Assembly (NCBI GenBank): GCA_030840645.1
Contig: JAVEEC010000133.1
Coordinates: 1 to 37,710 of the forward strand
Direction of reading: 5' to 3'
Length of the DNA: 37,710 bases
Source of the DNA: Frankiaceae bacterium
GTDB lineage: Bacteria; Actinomycetota; Actinomycetes; BP-191
Below the pieces are notes generated by a model. That model was not told the origin of the DNA, ran no database searches, and worked only from the letters and a program-made list of their open reading frames with translations. Positions 23,283-31,167 of the stretch are shown here, one piece after another. Positions within the stretch are counted from its first letter, which is position 1, and each line of letters begins with the position of its first letter. The position numbers and the translations under genes were made by a program.

Positions 23283-24584
23283 GTGACTTCCGGCGTCAAC
23301 CTCGACCCGTACGGCGACTTGTACGCCGCCCGCACCCGCGGCATGACGGCGTCCGAGATCCGCGCGCTGTTCGCCGTGGCGTCCCGGCCCGAGGTCGTCT
23401 CGCTGGCCGGGGGGATGCCGTTCACCGCCGCGCTGCCGCTCGACGCGGTCGGCGCGGCCGTCGCCGACCTGATCGCCACGCGGGGCCCGACGGCGCTGCA
23501 GTACGGCTCGGGACAGGGCGACCCCGAGCTGCGCGAGCTGATCTGCACGGTCATGGCGCTGGAGGGGATCGTCGCCTCGCCGGACGACGTCGTCGTCACG
23601 GTCGGCTCGCAGCAGGCCCTCGACCTGGTCACCCGCATCTTCTGCGACCCGGGCGACGTGATCCTGGCCGAGGCGCCGTCCTACGTCGGCGCGCTGGGGA
23701 CGTTCGCGGCGTACCAGACCGAGGTCGTGCACGTGCCGATGGACGACGCCGGGCTGATCCCCGAGGCGCTCTCCGCCGCGCTGGTGGCCCTGGCCGAGGC
23801 CGGCCGGCGGGCCAAGTTCCTCTACACGGTGCCGAACTTCCACAACCCCGCCGGGGTCTCGTTGTCCCGTGAGCGACGAGATGTAGTGGTCGATATCGCC
23901 AGCAAGCACAACATCTTGATACTGGAGGACAACCCGTACGGCCTGCTCGGCTTCGACGGCGACCCGGAGCCGGCGCTGCGGGCGCGGACCGGCGACGGGA
24001 TCCTCTACCTGGGGTCGTTCTCCAAGACGTTCGCCCCGGGGCTGCGGGTCGGCTGGGTGCTCGCGCCGCACTCCGTCCGCGACAAGCTCGTGCTCGCCGC
24101 CGAGGCGGCGGTCCTCTGCCCGCCGAACTTCACGCAGTTCGTCGTCGCGGACTACCTGCGTACGCAGCCGTGGCAGGACCAGGTGAAGGTGTTCCGCGAG
24201 CTGTACCGGGAGCGCCGCGACGCCATGCTCGACGCCCTCACCCAGCAGTTCCCTGCCGGGGCGTCCTGGACCCGTCCGGCGGGGGGCTTCTACACCTGGG
24301 TGACGCTGCCGCCTGGCCTCGACGCCAAGGAGATGCTGCCGCGGGCGGTGACCGCGCGGGTCGCGTACGTGCCCGGCACGGCGTTCTACGCCGACGACCA
24401 GGGCGGGTCGCAGCTGCGGCTGTCCTACTGCTTCCCCGAGCCGGACCGGATCAGGGAGGGCGTCCGCCGCCTCGCCGGGGTGATCGAGGCCGAGCAGGAG
24501 CTGCGGGCCACGTTCGGGCCCGGCGTTGCGCCGCACGACGGCCCGCACTCGGCCGCTGACGCGCCGGCCCCGGACCTCGCATGA
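23283..24584 (+). CDS. PLP-dependent aminotransferase (class I, 2-aminoadipate type)
   Basis: The 433-residue protein has a fold-type I aminotransferase core: the PLP lysine is Lys248 in GSFSKTFAPGLRVGW, the ring-binding Asp is in EDNPYGLL (216), and SQQALDLV (109-116) holds the phosphate-binding segment. The C-terminal arginine segment LRLSYCFPEPDRIREG is standard. This is the MocR/LysN-like branch but without a GntR domain. The substrate cannot be read. Its stop overlaps the start of the ATP-grasp gene (ATGA), so the two products are made together. Confidence 0.85.
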   Translation: MTSGVNLDPYGDLYAARTRGMTASEIRALFAVASRPEVVSLAGGMPFTAALPLDAVGAAVADLIATRGPTALQYGSGQGDPELRELICTVMALEGIVASPDDVVVTVGSQQALDLVTRIFCDPGDVILAEAPSYVGALGTFAAYQTEVVHVPMDDAGLIPEALSAALVALAEAGRRAKFLYTVPNFHNPAGVSLSRERRDVVVDIASKHNILILEDNPYGLLGFDGDPEPALRARTGDGILYLGSFSKTFAPGLRVGWVLAPHSVRDKLVLAAEAAVLCPPNFTQFVVADYLRTQPWQDQVKVFRELYRERRDAMLDALTQQFPAGASWTRPAGGFYTWVTLPPGLDAKEMLPRAVTARVAYVPGTAFYADDQGGSQLRLSYCFPEPDRIREGVRRLAGVIEAEQELRATFGPGVAPHDGPHSAADAPAPDLA

Positions 24585-25546
24585 GGGCCGTGGTCCTCGC
24601 GGGCGGGCTGACGTTCGAGCGCGAGGTGTCGCTGCGGTCCGGGCGCCGGGTCGCGGACGCGCTGCGCGGGGCCGGCGTCGAGGCCGAGCTGCACGACGCG
24701 GACGCCGGGCTGCTCGCGTACCTGGCCGAGTCGGCGCCGGACGCGGCGTTCATCGCGCTGCACGGCGGGCCGGGCGAGGACGGCGCGGTCCGCGGCGTGC
24801 TCGACCTGGCCGGCGTGCCGTACGCCGGGTCGGCGCCTGAGGCCTGCCGGCTCGCGTTCGACAAGCCGATCGCCAAGGGGCTGCTGCGCGCGGCCGGGGT
24901 CGCGACGCCGGAGGCGGTGACGCTGCCGCACAGCACGTTCCGCGAGCTCGGGGCACACGCGGTGCTGGACCGGCTGCTCGCGCGGCTGCCGTTGCCGCTG
25001 ATCGTCAAGCCGGCCTCCGGCGGCTCCGCGCTCGGCGCGACCGTCGTCCGGGACGCCGCCGCGCTGCCCGCCGCGATGGTCCACTGCTTCTCTTACGGCG
25101 ACACCGCCCTGGTCGAACGCTTCGTGGAGGGCGCCGAGCTGGCCGTCTCGGTCGTCGACCTGGACGGCTCGCCGCGGGCCCTGCCGGCGGTCGAGATCGT
25201 GCCCAAGGAGGGTCTCTTCGACTACGCCGCCCGCTACACCGCGGGCATGACCGACTACTACACCCCCGCGCGGCTCGCCGAGCCGGTGCTGGCGGCCGCC
25301 GCGGCCGCGGCCCTCACCGCCCACCGGGTGCTCGGGCTGCGCGACCTGTCGCGGACCGACCTGATCGTGGACGCGACGGGGACGCCGTGGTTCCTCGAGG
25401 TGAACGTCTCGCCGGGCATGACCGAGACGTCGATGCTGCCGATGTCGGTGGCCGAGGCCGGGCTCGACCTCGGCGCGCTCTGCCGCGACCTGCTCGTGCG
25501 CGCAGCCTCGCGCGCTACTCCGCCGCCGGCAGGTCGGGCGCCATGA
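24581..25546 (+). CDS. D-alanine-D-alanine ligase-like ATP-grasp enzyme
   Basis: The 321-residue protein has the Ddl pattern: [15 protein letters not shown] at the N-terminus, [12 protein letters not shown] (60-71), [16 protein letters not shown] for ATP binding, and [15 protein letters not shown] with the metal-binding E and N near the end. Such enzymes join D-Ala to D-Ala, D-Ser or D-lactate. The usual EVNTLPG is EVNVSPG here, so an altered substrate is possible and a housekeeping ddl may be elsewhere. ATG 24581 overlaps the aminotransferase stop. The 3' end overlaps parB by 32 bp on the other strand. Confidence 0.82.
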   Translation: MRAVVLAGGLTFEREVSLRSGRRVADALRGAGVEAELHDADAGLLAYLAESAPDAAFIALHGGPGEDGAVRGVLDLAGVPYAGSAPEACRLAFDKPIAKGLLRAAGVATPEAVTLPHSTFRELGAHAVLDRLLARLPLPLIVKPASGGSALGATVVRDAAALPAAMVHCFSYGDTALVERFVEGAELAVSVVDLDGSPRALPAVEIVPKEGLFDYAARYTAGMTDYYTPARLAEPVLAAAAAAALTAHRVLGLRDLSRTDLIVDATGTPWFLEVNVSPGMTETSMLPMSVAEAGLDLGALCRDLLVRAASRATPPPAGRAP

Positions 25547-26420
25547 CCTCGACGATGCGTTCGAGGTCGTCGAGCGAGGCGAACTCCACGACGACCTTCC
25601 CCTTGCGCCTGCCTAGCTCGACGCGGACCCGCGTGTCGAAGTAGTCGGAGAGCCGCGCCTGGAGGTCCTCGGCCGCGGGTGAGCGCGGCGTTGCGCGCCG
25701 GGGCGCGGCCGCGGCGGCGTCCGTCCCGTTGACGTCGCCGACGTGGACGGCCTCCTCGACCGCGCGGACGCTCATGCCCTCCGCGACGATCCGGGCGGCG
25801 AGGCGTTCCTGGGACTCGGCGTCGTCGAGGCCGAGCAGCGCGCGCGCGTGACCGGCGGTGAGCACGCCGGCGGCGACGCGCTTCTGCACGGCGCCGGGGA
25901 GGTTGAGCAGCCGGATGGTGTTGGTGACCTGCGACCGCGACCGCCCGATCCGCTCCGCGAGCTGTTCGTGCGTGGCGCCGAAGTCGGTGAGCAGCTGCTG
26001 GTACGCCGCCGCCTCTTCGAGCGGGTTCAGCTGCTGGCGGTGCAGGTTCTCCAGCAGCGCGTCGCGCAGCAGCTCGTCGTCGGGGGTGTCGCGGACGATC
26101 GCCGGGATCGAGGCGAGCCCGGCCTCGCGCGACGCGCGGAACCGGCGCTCGCCCATGATCAGCTCGTAGCGGCCGTCGGCGACCTCGCGGACGACGACCG
26201 GCTGCAGCAGGCCGACCTCCTTGATGGAGGTGACCAGCTCCGCGAGCGCCTCCTCGTCGAAGTGCTCGCGCGGCTGGCGCGGGTTCGGCGCGATCGCGTC
26301 CAGCGGGATGTCGCGGAACCGCGCGCCCTGCACCGTTCCCCCGTGCTGCTCGCCGGGGCTGCCCGTCGGGATCAGCGCGCCGAGTCCCCGGCCGAGCCCA
26401 CCACGTCGTTGCTGGTTCAC
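25515..26420 (-). CDS. parB: Chromosome partitioning protein ParB
   Basis: The 301-residue protein is a complete ParB: an N-terminal [14 protein letters not shown] tail that contacts ParA, the CTP-binding motif GERRFRA (90-96) and ENLHR (124-128), the DNA-binding helix-turn-helix (about 150-172, [20 protein letters not shown]), and the C-terminal dimerisation domain. It loads at parS with CTP and spreads to build the segregation complex near oriC. GTG 26420 overlaps the parA stop (GTGA), so the open frame further upstream is not used. parS sites lie within the upstream parA gene. Confidence 0.96.
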   Translation of the reverse strand: MNQQRRGGLGRGLGALIPTGSPGEQHGGTVQGARFRDIPLDAIAPNPRQPREHFDEEALAELVTSIKEVGLLQPVVVREVADGRYELIMGERRFRASREAGLASIPAIVRDTPDDELLRDALLENLHRQQLNPLEEAAAYQQLLTDFGATHEQLAERIGRSRSQVTNTIRLLNLPGAVQKRVAAGVLTAGHARALLGLDDAESQERLAARIVAEGMSVRAVEEAVHVGDVNGTDAAAAAPRRATPRSPAAEDLQARLSDYFDTRVRVELGRRKGKVVVEFASLDDLERIVEVMAPDLPAAE

Positions 26421-27670
26421 CGGTTCTCCATCCGTGCGCCGCGGTCGGCGATCTCGCGCGCCGCCTCCAGGTACGCCTGAGCGCCGCGTGAGGTCGGATC
26501 GTACGTCAGGACGGTCTGCCCGTAACCAGGGGCTTCGGAGATCCGTACGCTGCGGGGGATCGCCGCGTCGAGGACGAGGTCGCCGAAGTGGCTGCGGACC
26601 TCGGTCGCGACCTGGTCTGCGAGCCGGGTCCTGGAGTCGTACATCGTCAGCAGGATGGTCGACACCCAGAGGTCCTCGTTGAGGTGGCTGCGCACCAGGT
26701 CGACGTTGCGCAGCAACTGGCCGAGCCCTTCCAGCGCGTAGAACTCGCACTGGATCGGGATCACGATCTCCTGCGCGGCAACCAGCGCGTTGACGGTCAG
26801 CAGTCCGAGCGACGGCGGGCAGTCCACGAACACGTAGTCGAACTCCCGGTCGTACGCCGCGATCGCGCGCTTCAACCGCAGCTCGCGCGCGACGACCGAC
26901 ACCAGCTCGATCTCCGCGCCCGCGAGGTCGACCGTGGCGGGCGCGCAGTACAGCCCAGGCAACGGCGTCTGGTGCACGACGGACTCCAGCGTCCGGTCGC
27001 CGACCAGGACGTCGTAGATGCTCCGGCTGCCTTCGGTGTGCTCGATGCCCAGCGCCGTCGAGGCGTTGCCCTGCGGGTCGAGGTCGATGACGAGAACTTC
27101 GAGCCCGCGCAGCGCCAGGGCGGCCGCGAGGTTGACGGCGGACGTGGTCTTGCCGACGCCGCCCTTCTGGTTCGCCACCGTAAGGAGGCGGGGGTGGGTC
27201 GGCTTGGGGAACGGCTGCGTTCGCGAAGCCCGGACCGCCGACGCCGCGGCGCGGGCGATGGGAGTGTCCTCCGCGAAGAACGCGGCCAGATCGTCGTCCG
27301 GCAGCGAGAGGTTGACCTTCGGTGTTTCACGTGGAACCTCGACGGGGGCCGGTGGCGGCGGGGCTGTTTCACGTGAAACAGCGGAGACATTCGCCATGGC
27401 GTCCCGGACCAGGGACTGCCGGTAGGCCCGGCCCGAGTCGGCCCCGACGTGGGCGACCGTCGTCGGGGTGACCGTCTCCTCCGGCTCGTCCGGGGGCTGG
27501 GCCGGGGGCTCGGGAGCGGGCGGCGGGGCCGGGGCATCCGGCACCCCGAGGGCCGGCTCGGCGGGGTGGGGCTCGGGCCAGCCGAGGCCGGACGGCGCGG
27601 CCGGGATGTCCGGCTCGTCGGGCTCGTGCCGCGGAGCGGGCCAGCCGAGGCCGGGAGTGACCGCTGTCAC
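26417..27670 (-). CDS. parA: Chromosome partitioning ATPase ParA (Soj) with long N-terminal extension
   Basis: The 417-residue protein has the ParA Walker [10 protein letters not shown] (169-177), switch [10 protein letters not shown] and Walker [13 protein letters not shown]. It moves ParB-bound origins over the nucleoid. Residues 1-160 are an unusual Pro-rich extension with two GLGWP repeats (8-11 and 28-31 region) and two parS-encoded peptides, VSRET (98-102) and VPRET (112-116). In Streptomyces ParA also carries a VSRET before its ATPase domain. GTG 27670 overlaps the rsmG stop (GTGA), so it is the likely start; a shorter form from Met92 is possible. Confidence 0.95.
   Translation of the reverse strand: MTAVTPGLGWPAPRHEPDEPDIPAAPSGLGWPEPHPAEPALGVPDAPAPPPAPEPPAQPPDEPEETVTPTTVAHVGADSGRAYRQSLVRDAMANVSAVSRETAPPPPAPVEVPRETPKVNLSLPDDDLAAFFAEDTPIARAAASAVRASRTQPFPKPTHPRLLTVANQKGGVGKTTSAVNLAAALALRGLEVLVIDLDPQGNASTALGIEHTEGSRSIYDVLVGDRTLESVVHQTPLPGLYCAPATVDLAGAEIELVSVVARELRLKRAIAAYDREFDYVFVDCPPSLGLLTVNALVAAQEIVIPIQCEFYALEGLGQLLRNVDLVRSHLNEDLWVSTILLTMYDSRTRLADQVATEVRSHFGDLVLDAAIPRSVRISEAPGYGQTVLTYDPTSRGAQAYLEAAREIADRGARMENR
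27323..27338. other. parS site 1 (near-perfect), inside parA
   Basis: TGTTTCACGTGGAACC matches parS TGTTTCACGTGAAACA at 14 of 16 bases. It encodes the VPRET peptide of the ParA extension on the other strand. It lies 27 bp from the perfect site, so ParB dimers could load cooperatively. Confidence 0.8.
27363..27382. other. parS site 2 (perfect palindrome), inside parA
   Basis: GCTGTTTCACGTGAAACAGC is a perfect 20-bp palindrome containing the full 16-bp parS consensus (27365-27380). It encodes the VSRET peptide of ParA. It lies about 5 kb left of the dnaA-dnaN gap. ParB is expected to nucleate here. Confidence 0.95.
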
Positions 27671-28260
27671 CGTGTCTCCTTGCGCCGCGGGCGGCCCCCG
27701 GGGCGGGGGTCTCGCTCGATCGTAACCACGGTGGTCGGCGGGTCAACCAGCCCGGCCCCCACCCGTTCGATCCGGGCCCGCAGGCCCGGGGCGGCCGCGA
27801 CCTCCGCCTCGGCCCGCTCGCCCTTGACGGCGAGCAGCCGGCCACCGGGCCTGAGCAGGGGCAGGCACCACCCGGCGAGGCGGTCCAGCGGCGCGACCGC
27901 CCGGGCCACGGCGACGTCGTACGCCTCCCCCGCAACGTCCTCCGCCCGGGCCCGGACGACCGAGACCTGGGCGTCGAGGCCGAGGTCGGCGACCACCTCG
28001 GCGAGGAAGGTCGCCCGCCGCAGCAGCGGCTCCAGCAGGACGAACGTGCAGTCCGGCCGGGCCAGCGCCATCGGGATGCCGGGCAGTCCGGCCCCGCTGC
28101 CGACGTCGACGACCGACTCGCCGGGGGCCAGGAGGGAGGCGACGACGGCGGAGTTCAGCAGGTGCCGGTCCCAGGTCCTGGCGGCCTCGCGCGGACCGAG
28201 CAGGCCGCGGTCGACGCCGGGGCCGGCCAGCCAGGTCTCGTACCGCAGGGCCAGCGGCAA
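27667..28260 (-). CDS. rsmG: 16S rRNA m7G527 methyltransferase RsmG (GidB), start uncertain
   Basis: The 197 residues from TTG 28260 carry the RsmG motifs LAGPGVDRGLLGPRE, WDRHLLNSAV and the SAM motif SVVDVGSGAGLPGIP (49-63), then LLEPLLRR and the AVARAVAPL segment. It methylates G527 of 16S rRNA; loss gives low-level streptomycin resistance. The conserved stretch clearly continues upstream in frame as FGDR, as in other actinobacterial RsmG, but no ATG/GTG/TTG is available; CTG 28275 is the nearest alternative. A 17-bp hairpin lies at 28276-28313, just before it. The stop overlaps parA. Confidence 0.9.
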   Translation of the reverse strand: MPLALRYETWLAGPGVDRGLLGPREAARTWDRHLLNSAVVASLLAPGESVVDVGSGAGLPGIPMALARPDCTFVLLEPLLRRATFLAEVVADLGLDAQVSVVRARAEDVAGEAYDVAVARAVAPLDRLAGWCLPLLRPGGRLLAVKGERAEAEVAAAPGLRARIERVGAGLVDPPTTVVTIERDPRPGGRPRRKETR

Positions 28261-28275
28261 CCGGTCGCCGAACAG

Positions 28276-28313
28276 CGACGACCCCGCGCGGTCGGGGACC
28301 GGCGGGGTCGTCG
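28276..28313 (-). repeat. Long perfect hairpin at the jag-rsmG junction
   Basis: Arms 28276-28287 and 28302-28313 are exact 12-bp complements (CGACGACCCCGC), and an inner CGGTC/GACCG stem continues it with one bulged base, leaving a 3-nt loop. It starts 15 nt after the jag stop and ends just at the 5' edge of the conserved RsmG sequence. It may be a terminator or attenuator between jag and rsmG, or a structure that sets the rsmG translation start. Confidence 0.75.
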
Positions 28314-28327
28314 TGGTGTCGTCGGGA

Positions 28328-28918
28328 TCAGGCAGGGCGGACGACCACCCGGCGCTGAGGCTCCTCGCCCTCGGACTCGGTCACGACGCCCTCGACCGCG
28401 GCCAGGGTGTCGTGGACGACCTTCCGCTCGAACGGTGACATGGGGGCGAGGCGCTCGTCCTGGCCGTTGCCGGCCACCCGCTCGCCGGCGGCCGCCGCCA
28501 ACGTCACCAGCTCGGCCCGGCGACGGATCCGGTACCCGCCGACGTCGAGCATCAGCCGCGAGCGCTGGCCGGTCTCCTGGAGGACCGCCAGCCGGGTCAG
28601 CTCCTGCAACGCCTCCAGCGTCACGCCGCGCTGGCCGACCAGGGCGTCGAGGTCGGCACCGACGATCGCGACCGACGCGCGATCGCCCTCGATGTCGAGC
28701 TCCAGGTCGCCGTCCATGTCGAGGATGTCGAGCAGCGCCTCCAGGTAGTCGGCGGCCACCTCACCCTCGTGCTCCAGCGCGTTCAGGGCGCTGCCGCCCT
28801 CCTCGGCCGGCCCGGTCCCCCCGGACTCCTCGGTCGCGTTCTCGGTCACGTCGTCGGTCGCGTTCTCGGTCACGTTCTCGTCCGAGCCGGTCGTGACCGT
28901 CTCAGCGTCGTCCACCAC
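28328..28918 (-). CDS. jag: Jag/KhpB RNA-binding protein (KH and R3H domains)
   Basis: A 196-residue protein. An acidic, Thr/Asn-rich N-terminal third is followed by a KH-like region (DMDGDLELDIEGDRASVAIV, then LVGQRGVTLEALQELTRLAV) and an R3H domain (MSPFERKVVHDTLAAVEGV, then EPQRRVVVRP). It binds RNA and, in Gram-positives, influences cell-wall synthesis and division; the gene always follows yidC. The frame is open to 28969, but GTG 28918 has GGAAAGGGG 7 nt upstream, so it is preferred. It overlaps the yidC end by 17 bp. Confidence 0.9.
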   Translation of the reverse strand: MVDDAETVTTGSDENVTENATDDVTENATEESGGTGPAEEGGSALNALEHEGEVAADYLEALLDILDMDGDLELDIEGDRASVAIVGADLDALVGQRGVTLEALQELTRLAVLQETGQRSRLMLDVGGYRIRRRAELVTLAAAAGERVAGNGQDERLAPMSPFERKVVHDTLAAVEGVVTESEGEEPQRRVVVRPA

Positions 28919-29936
28919 GGCGCTGCCCCTTTCCACGCTTCGTGTTGCGGTTGTTCGGTCGTCGGGCACCCGCGGCGGCGGGCGTACGGGCGCCCCCGTC
29001 GGGCGCGTCCGCGGGCGCGGCGGCGCCGTTCGCGGTGGAGGCGGCCGGCGTCGCGGTGGCCGGGCGCTTGTTCGGGGCCGGCTTCGCGGCGGGCTTGGCG
29101 GGCTTCGCGGCGGCCGCCGGCGTCGAGCCGACCGGTCCGAGGTGGCGCATGACCACGGCCTGCTGGACCATGCTGAAGACGTTCGTCGTCGTCCAGTAGA
29201 TCAGCACGCCGATCGCGACCTGGAAGCCGAACACGCCCAGGAACAGCGGCATCACGTAGAGCAACACCTTCTGCTGGGTGGCCTGTGACGGGTCGGCGGA
29301 CGGGTTCTTGCCCATCATCTGCTTGCTGGTGATGAACGTCGTCGCCGTCATCGCGATGATCAGCACGATCGCGACGATCTTCACCGCGCCCGGCGAGGCG
29401 TGCAGGAACTCGAGCAGCTTGGCCGGCGACTTGAAGCCGGCGCCGATCGGCGCGCCGAAGATCTTGCTGCTCTGCAGGCTCTTGATCGTCGCCTTGGTCA
29501 GCCCGAACTTCACCGGGAAGTCGTAGTGCGCCTCGGCGCCCGTGCCGTACAGCTTGGGCTCGAGCTGCTTGAGCACCTGGAACAGCGAGATGAAGATCGG
29601 CATCTGCAGCAGCATCGGCAGGCACCCGGCCAACGGGTTCGCGCCGTGCTCCTTGTAGAGCTTCATCATCTCGGTGTTCAGTGTCTCTTTGTCGCCTTTG
29701 TGCTTCGCCTTGAGCTCGGCCATCTTCGGCTGCAACGCCGACATGGTCCGCTGGGTCTTGATCTGCTTGACGAACAGCGGGTACATCAGCCCGCGCACGA
29801 TCACCGTGAGCAGCATGATCGCCAGCGCCCACGACAGGCCGCTGTTCTTGCCGAGGACCGGCCCCGTGATGTAGTCGTGCAGCTTCACGATCGCCTGCGC
29901 GATCAGCGCGAACAGCGCGTGGAATGCCTGGATCAC
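28902..29936 (-). CDS. yidC: Membrane protein insertase YidC
   Basis: The 344-residue protein has the YidC/Oxa1 core: an N-terminal helix, the [21 protein letters not shown] segment with the conserved Arg in the groove, the [16 protein letters not shown] motif and three further helices. The C-terminal 75 residues are Ala/Lys/Pro-rich and end with a basic [12 protein letters not shown] tail, which helps bind ribosomes. It inserts membrane proteins with or without SecYEG. GTG 29936 overlaps the yidD stop as GTGA. Confidence 0.95.
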   Translation of the reverse strand: MIQAFHALFALIAQAIVKLHDYITGPVLGKNSGLSWALAIMLLTVIVRGLMYPLFVKQIKTQRTMSALQPKMAELKAKHKGDKETLNTEMMKLYKEHGANPLAGCLPMLLQMPIFISLFQVLKQLEPKLYGTGAEAHYDFPVKFGLTKATIKSLQSSKIFGAPIGAGFKSPAKLLEFLHASPGAVKIVAIVLIIAMTATTFITSKQMMGKNPSADPSQATQQKVLLYVMPLFLGVFGFQVAIGVLIYWTTTNVFSMVQQAVVMRHLGPVGSTPAAAAKPAKPAAKPAPNKRPATATPAASTANGAAAPADAPDGGARTPAAAGARRPNNRNTKRGKGQRRGGRR

Positions 29937-30181
29937 TGAGTGGCTCCTGCTCGGCGGGGCAGCCCCGCGACGACGTCCGGCACCGGGTCATAGCCGCCGG
30001 GGTTGAAGGGGTGGCAGCGGCAGAGCCGGCGGATGGCGAGCCAGGCGCCGCGGATCCCGTGCCGGCGCAACGCCTCCTCCGCGTACGCCGAGCACGACGG
30101 CGCGAACCGGCAGCGCTGGCCGAGGAACGGGCTGACGAAGCGCCGGTACCCGCGCACGAGCAGGAGCAGGAACGCGCTCAC
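29933..30181 (-). CDS. yidD: Membrane protein insertion efficiency factor YidD
   Basis: The 82-residue protein has the entire YidD signature: [29 protein letters not shown] and a [15 protein letters not shown] ending. It assists YidC-dependent insertion at the membrane through an amphipathic helix. GTG 30181 overlaps the rnpA stop as GTGA, and its stop overlaps yidC in the same way. The length is typical. Confidence 0.95.
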   Translation of the reverse strand: MSAFLLLLVRGYRRFVSPFLGQRCRFAPSCSAYAEEALRRHGIRGAWLAIRRLCRCHPFNPGGYDPVPDVVAGLPRRAGATQ

Positions 30182-30525
30182 GCCGCGTTCACCAGCCTGG
30201 GCAGCGCCGCGTCCAGCAGCGCCGCGAGCGCCGCGGAGGAGAGGTCGCCGGCGCCGGGCCGGGCGCGAACGACGAGTCGGGTGCCCACGGGAAGGGCAAC
30301 GAGCCGCGAACGGAGGACGTGCCGCAGCCGGCGACGCAGGCGGTTGCGGACGACGGCGGGGCCGACGACCTTGCCGATCACGAAGCCGACCTGCGGCGAC
30401 GCGTCGGTGGGCGCGGCGGGGAGCGTGAGGTGCAGCGTCAGCGGGCCGCGGGAGGTCCGGCGCCCGCGGCGGACGACGTCGGTGAACTCCTGGCGGCGCC
30501 GCAGCCGCGCGGCGGCGGGCAGCAC
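30178..30525 (-). CDS. rnpA: Ribonuclease P protein component
   Basis: The 115-residue basic protein has the RnpA N-terminus ([20 protein letters not shown]) and the RNR motif [15 protein letters not shown] that binds the RNase P RNA. It supports 5' maturation of tRNA. The frame is open far upstream over rpmH, but GTG 30525, 5 nt after the rpmH stop, starts the conserved sequence. Its stop overlaps yidD. Confidence 0.94.
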   Translation of the reverse strand: MLPAAARLRRRQEFTDVVRRGRRTSRGPLTLHLTLPAAPTDASPQVGFVIGKVVGPAVVRNRLRRRLRHVLRSRLVALPVGTRLVVRARPGAGDLSSAALAALLDAALPRLVNAA

Positions 30526-30530
30526 TGGGG

Positions 30531-30668
30531 TCAGGCCGACAATTCCCGGCGGCCCTTGGCGCGCCGGGCGGAGAGGATCGCGCGGCCGGCGCGGGTACGC
30601 ATCCGGAGCCGGAAGCCGTGCGTCTTCGCCCGGCGGCGGTTGTTCGGCTGGAACGTGCGCTTGCTCAC
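30531..30668 (-). CDS. rpmH: 50S ribosomal protein L34
   Basis: The 45-residue protein begins [20 protein letters not shown] and continues [18 protein letters not shown], the whole sequence of L34, ending in RRELSA. It is a component of the large ribosomal subunit. GTG 30668 is the start. It is the first gene of the leftward run and has its own promoter at 30733-30761 with a leader of about 60 nt. Confidence 0.97.
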   Translation of the reverse strand: MSKRTFQPNNRRRAKTHGFRLRMRTRAGRAILSARRAKGRRELSA

Positions 30669-30732
30669 GGGATGGCTCCACGACGGTCACAGGGATGCCG
30701 CGCGCCGATGCGGCACGCACACAGAGTCCACC

Positions 30733-30761
30733 ACAGTACGCAGCGTGCTCGGGAGGGTCAA
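30733..30761 (-). promoter_or_regulatory. rpmH promoter (-35 TTGACC, -10 TACTGT)
   Basis: On the minus strand TTGACC (30761-30756) and TACTGT (30738-30733) are separated by exactly 17 bp, a good housekeeping-sigma promoter. Transcription would begin near 30726 and run through rpmH, rnpA, yidD, yidC and beyond. Confidence 0.75.
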
Positions 30762-30834
30762 ACACGCGCCCGGGCGGACCGCGTACCACAGCGACGACGC
30801 CGGCAGCCTACGCCACGCCGAACGTTTTTCACGA

Positions 30835-30860
30835 CCTGTGGAGAACCCCTTGTCCACAGG
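30835..30860. other. Inverted pair of DnaA boxes, rpmH-dnaA gap
   Basis: TTGTCCACA at 30850-30858 is a perfect high-GC DnaA box. TTCTCCACA lies on the minus strand at 30837-30845. Together they form the inverted repeat CCTGTGGA-N10-TCCACAGG. It is preceded by a short T-run (CGTTTTTC), which could be an easily melted stretch. Confidence 0.8.
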
Positions 30861-31070
30861 TCACCGGCTGCGTTACGTTCCGTCGGCGTCGGCTTCCCCC
30901 CGCCGGGTCCGCCCTACCGGACCGGCGATCCCGCCGGCGACCGTTCCCCTCGGTCGACCGGTCCGTGACCTCGCTGTTACTCAGAGCGAGTAGCGGACGC
31001 AGGTGAGACGTCCGGTACGTCCCGGCAATAGCCGGTACGCACCGCCGTCCGGGCACTTCCATACACAGGA

Positions 31071-31091
31071 TGTGGATGAAGGTGTGGACGA
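31071..31091 (-). other. Two DnaA boxes near the dnaA start
   Basis: On the minus strand TCATCCACA (31079-31071) and TCGTCCACA (31091-31083) both match the high-GC DnaA-box consensus YYVTCCMCA. They lie 77-97 nt upstream of the dnaA start codon and may allow autoregulation. Apart from these boxes, the one upstream and the rpmH promoter, I see only a small 6-bp hairpin at 30970-30990 in this 499-bp gap. Confidence 0.7.
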
Positions 31092-31167
31092 CGTCAGGAC
31101 CTACGGCCCTAGCCGGGACGCGACAACACTGTTACGCACCCGGTCGACTAACGGAGAAGGGGAACGC

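Noticed and set aside
30541..30789. N-terminal extension of RnpA through rpmH
   Set aside because: The extra sequence is the out-of-frame shadow of rpmH; the conserved RnpA N-terminus starts at GTG 30525.
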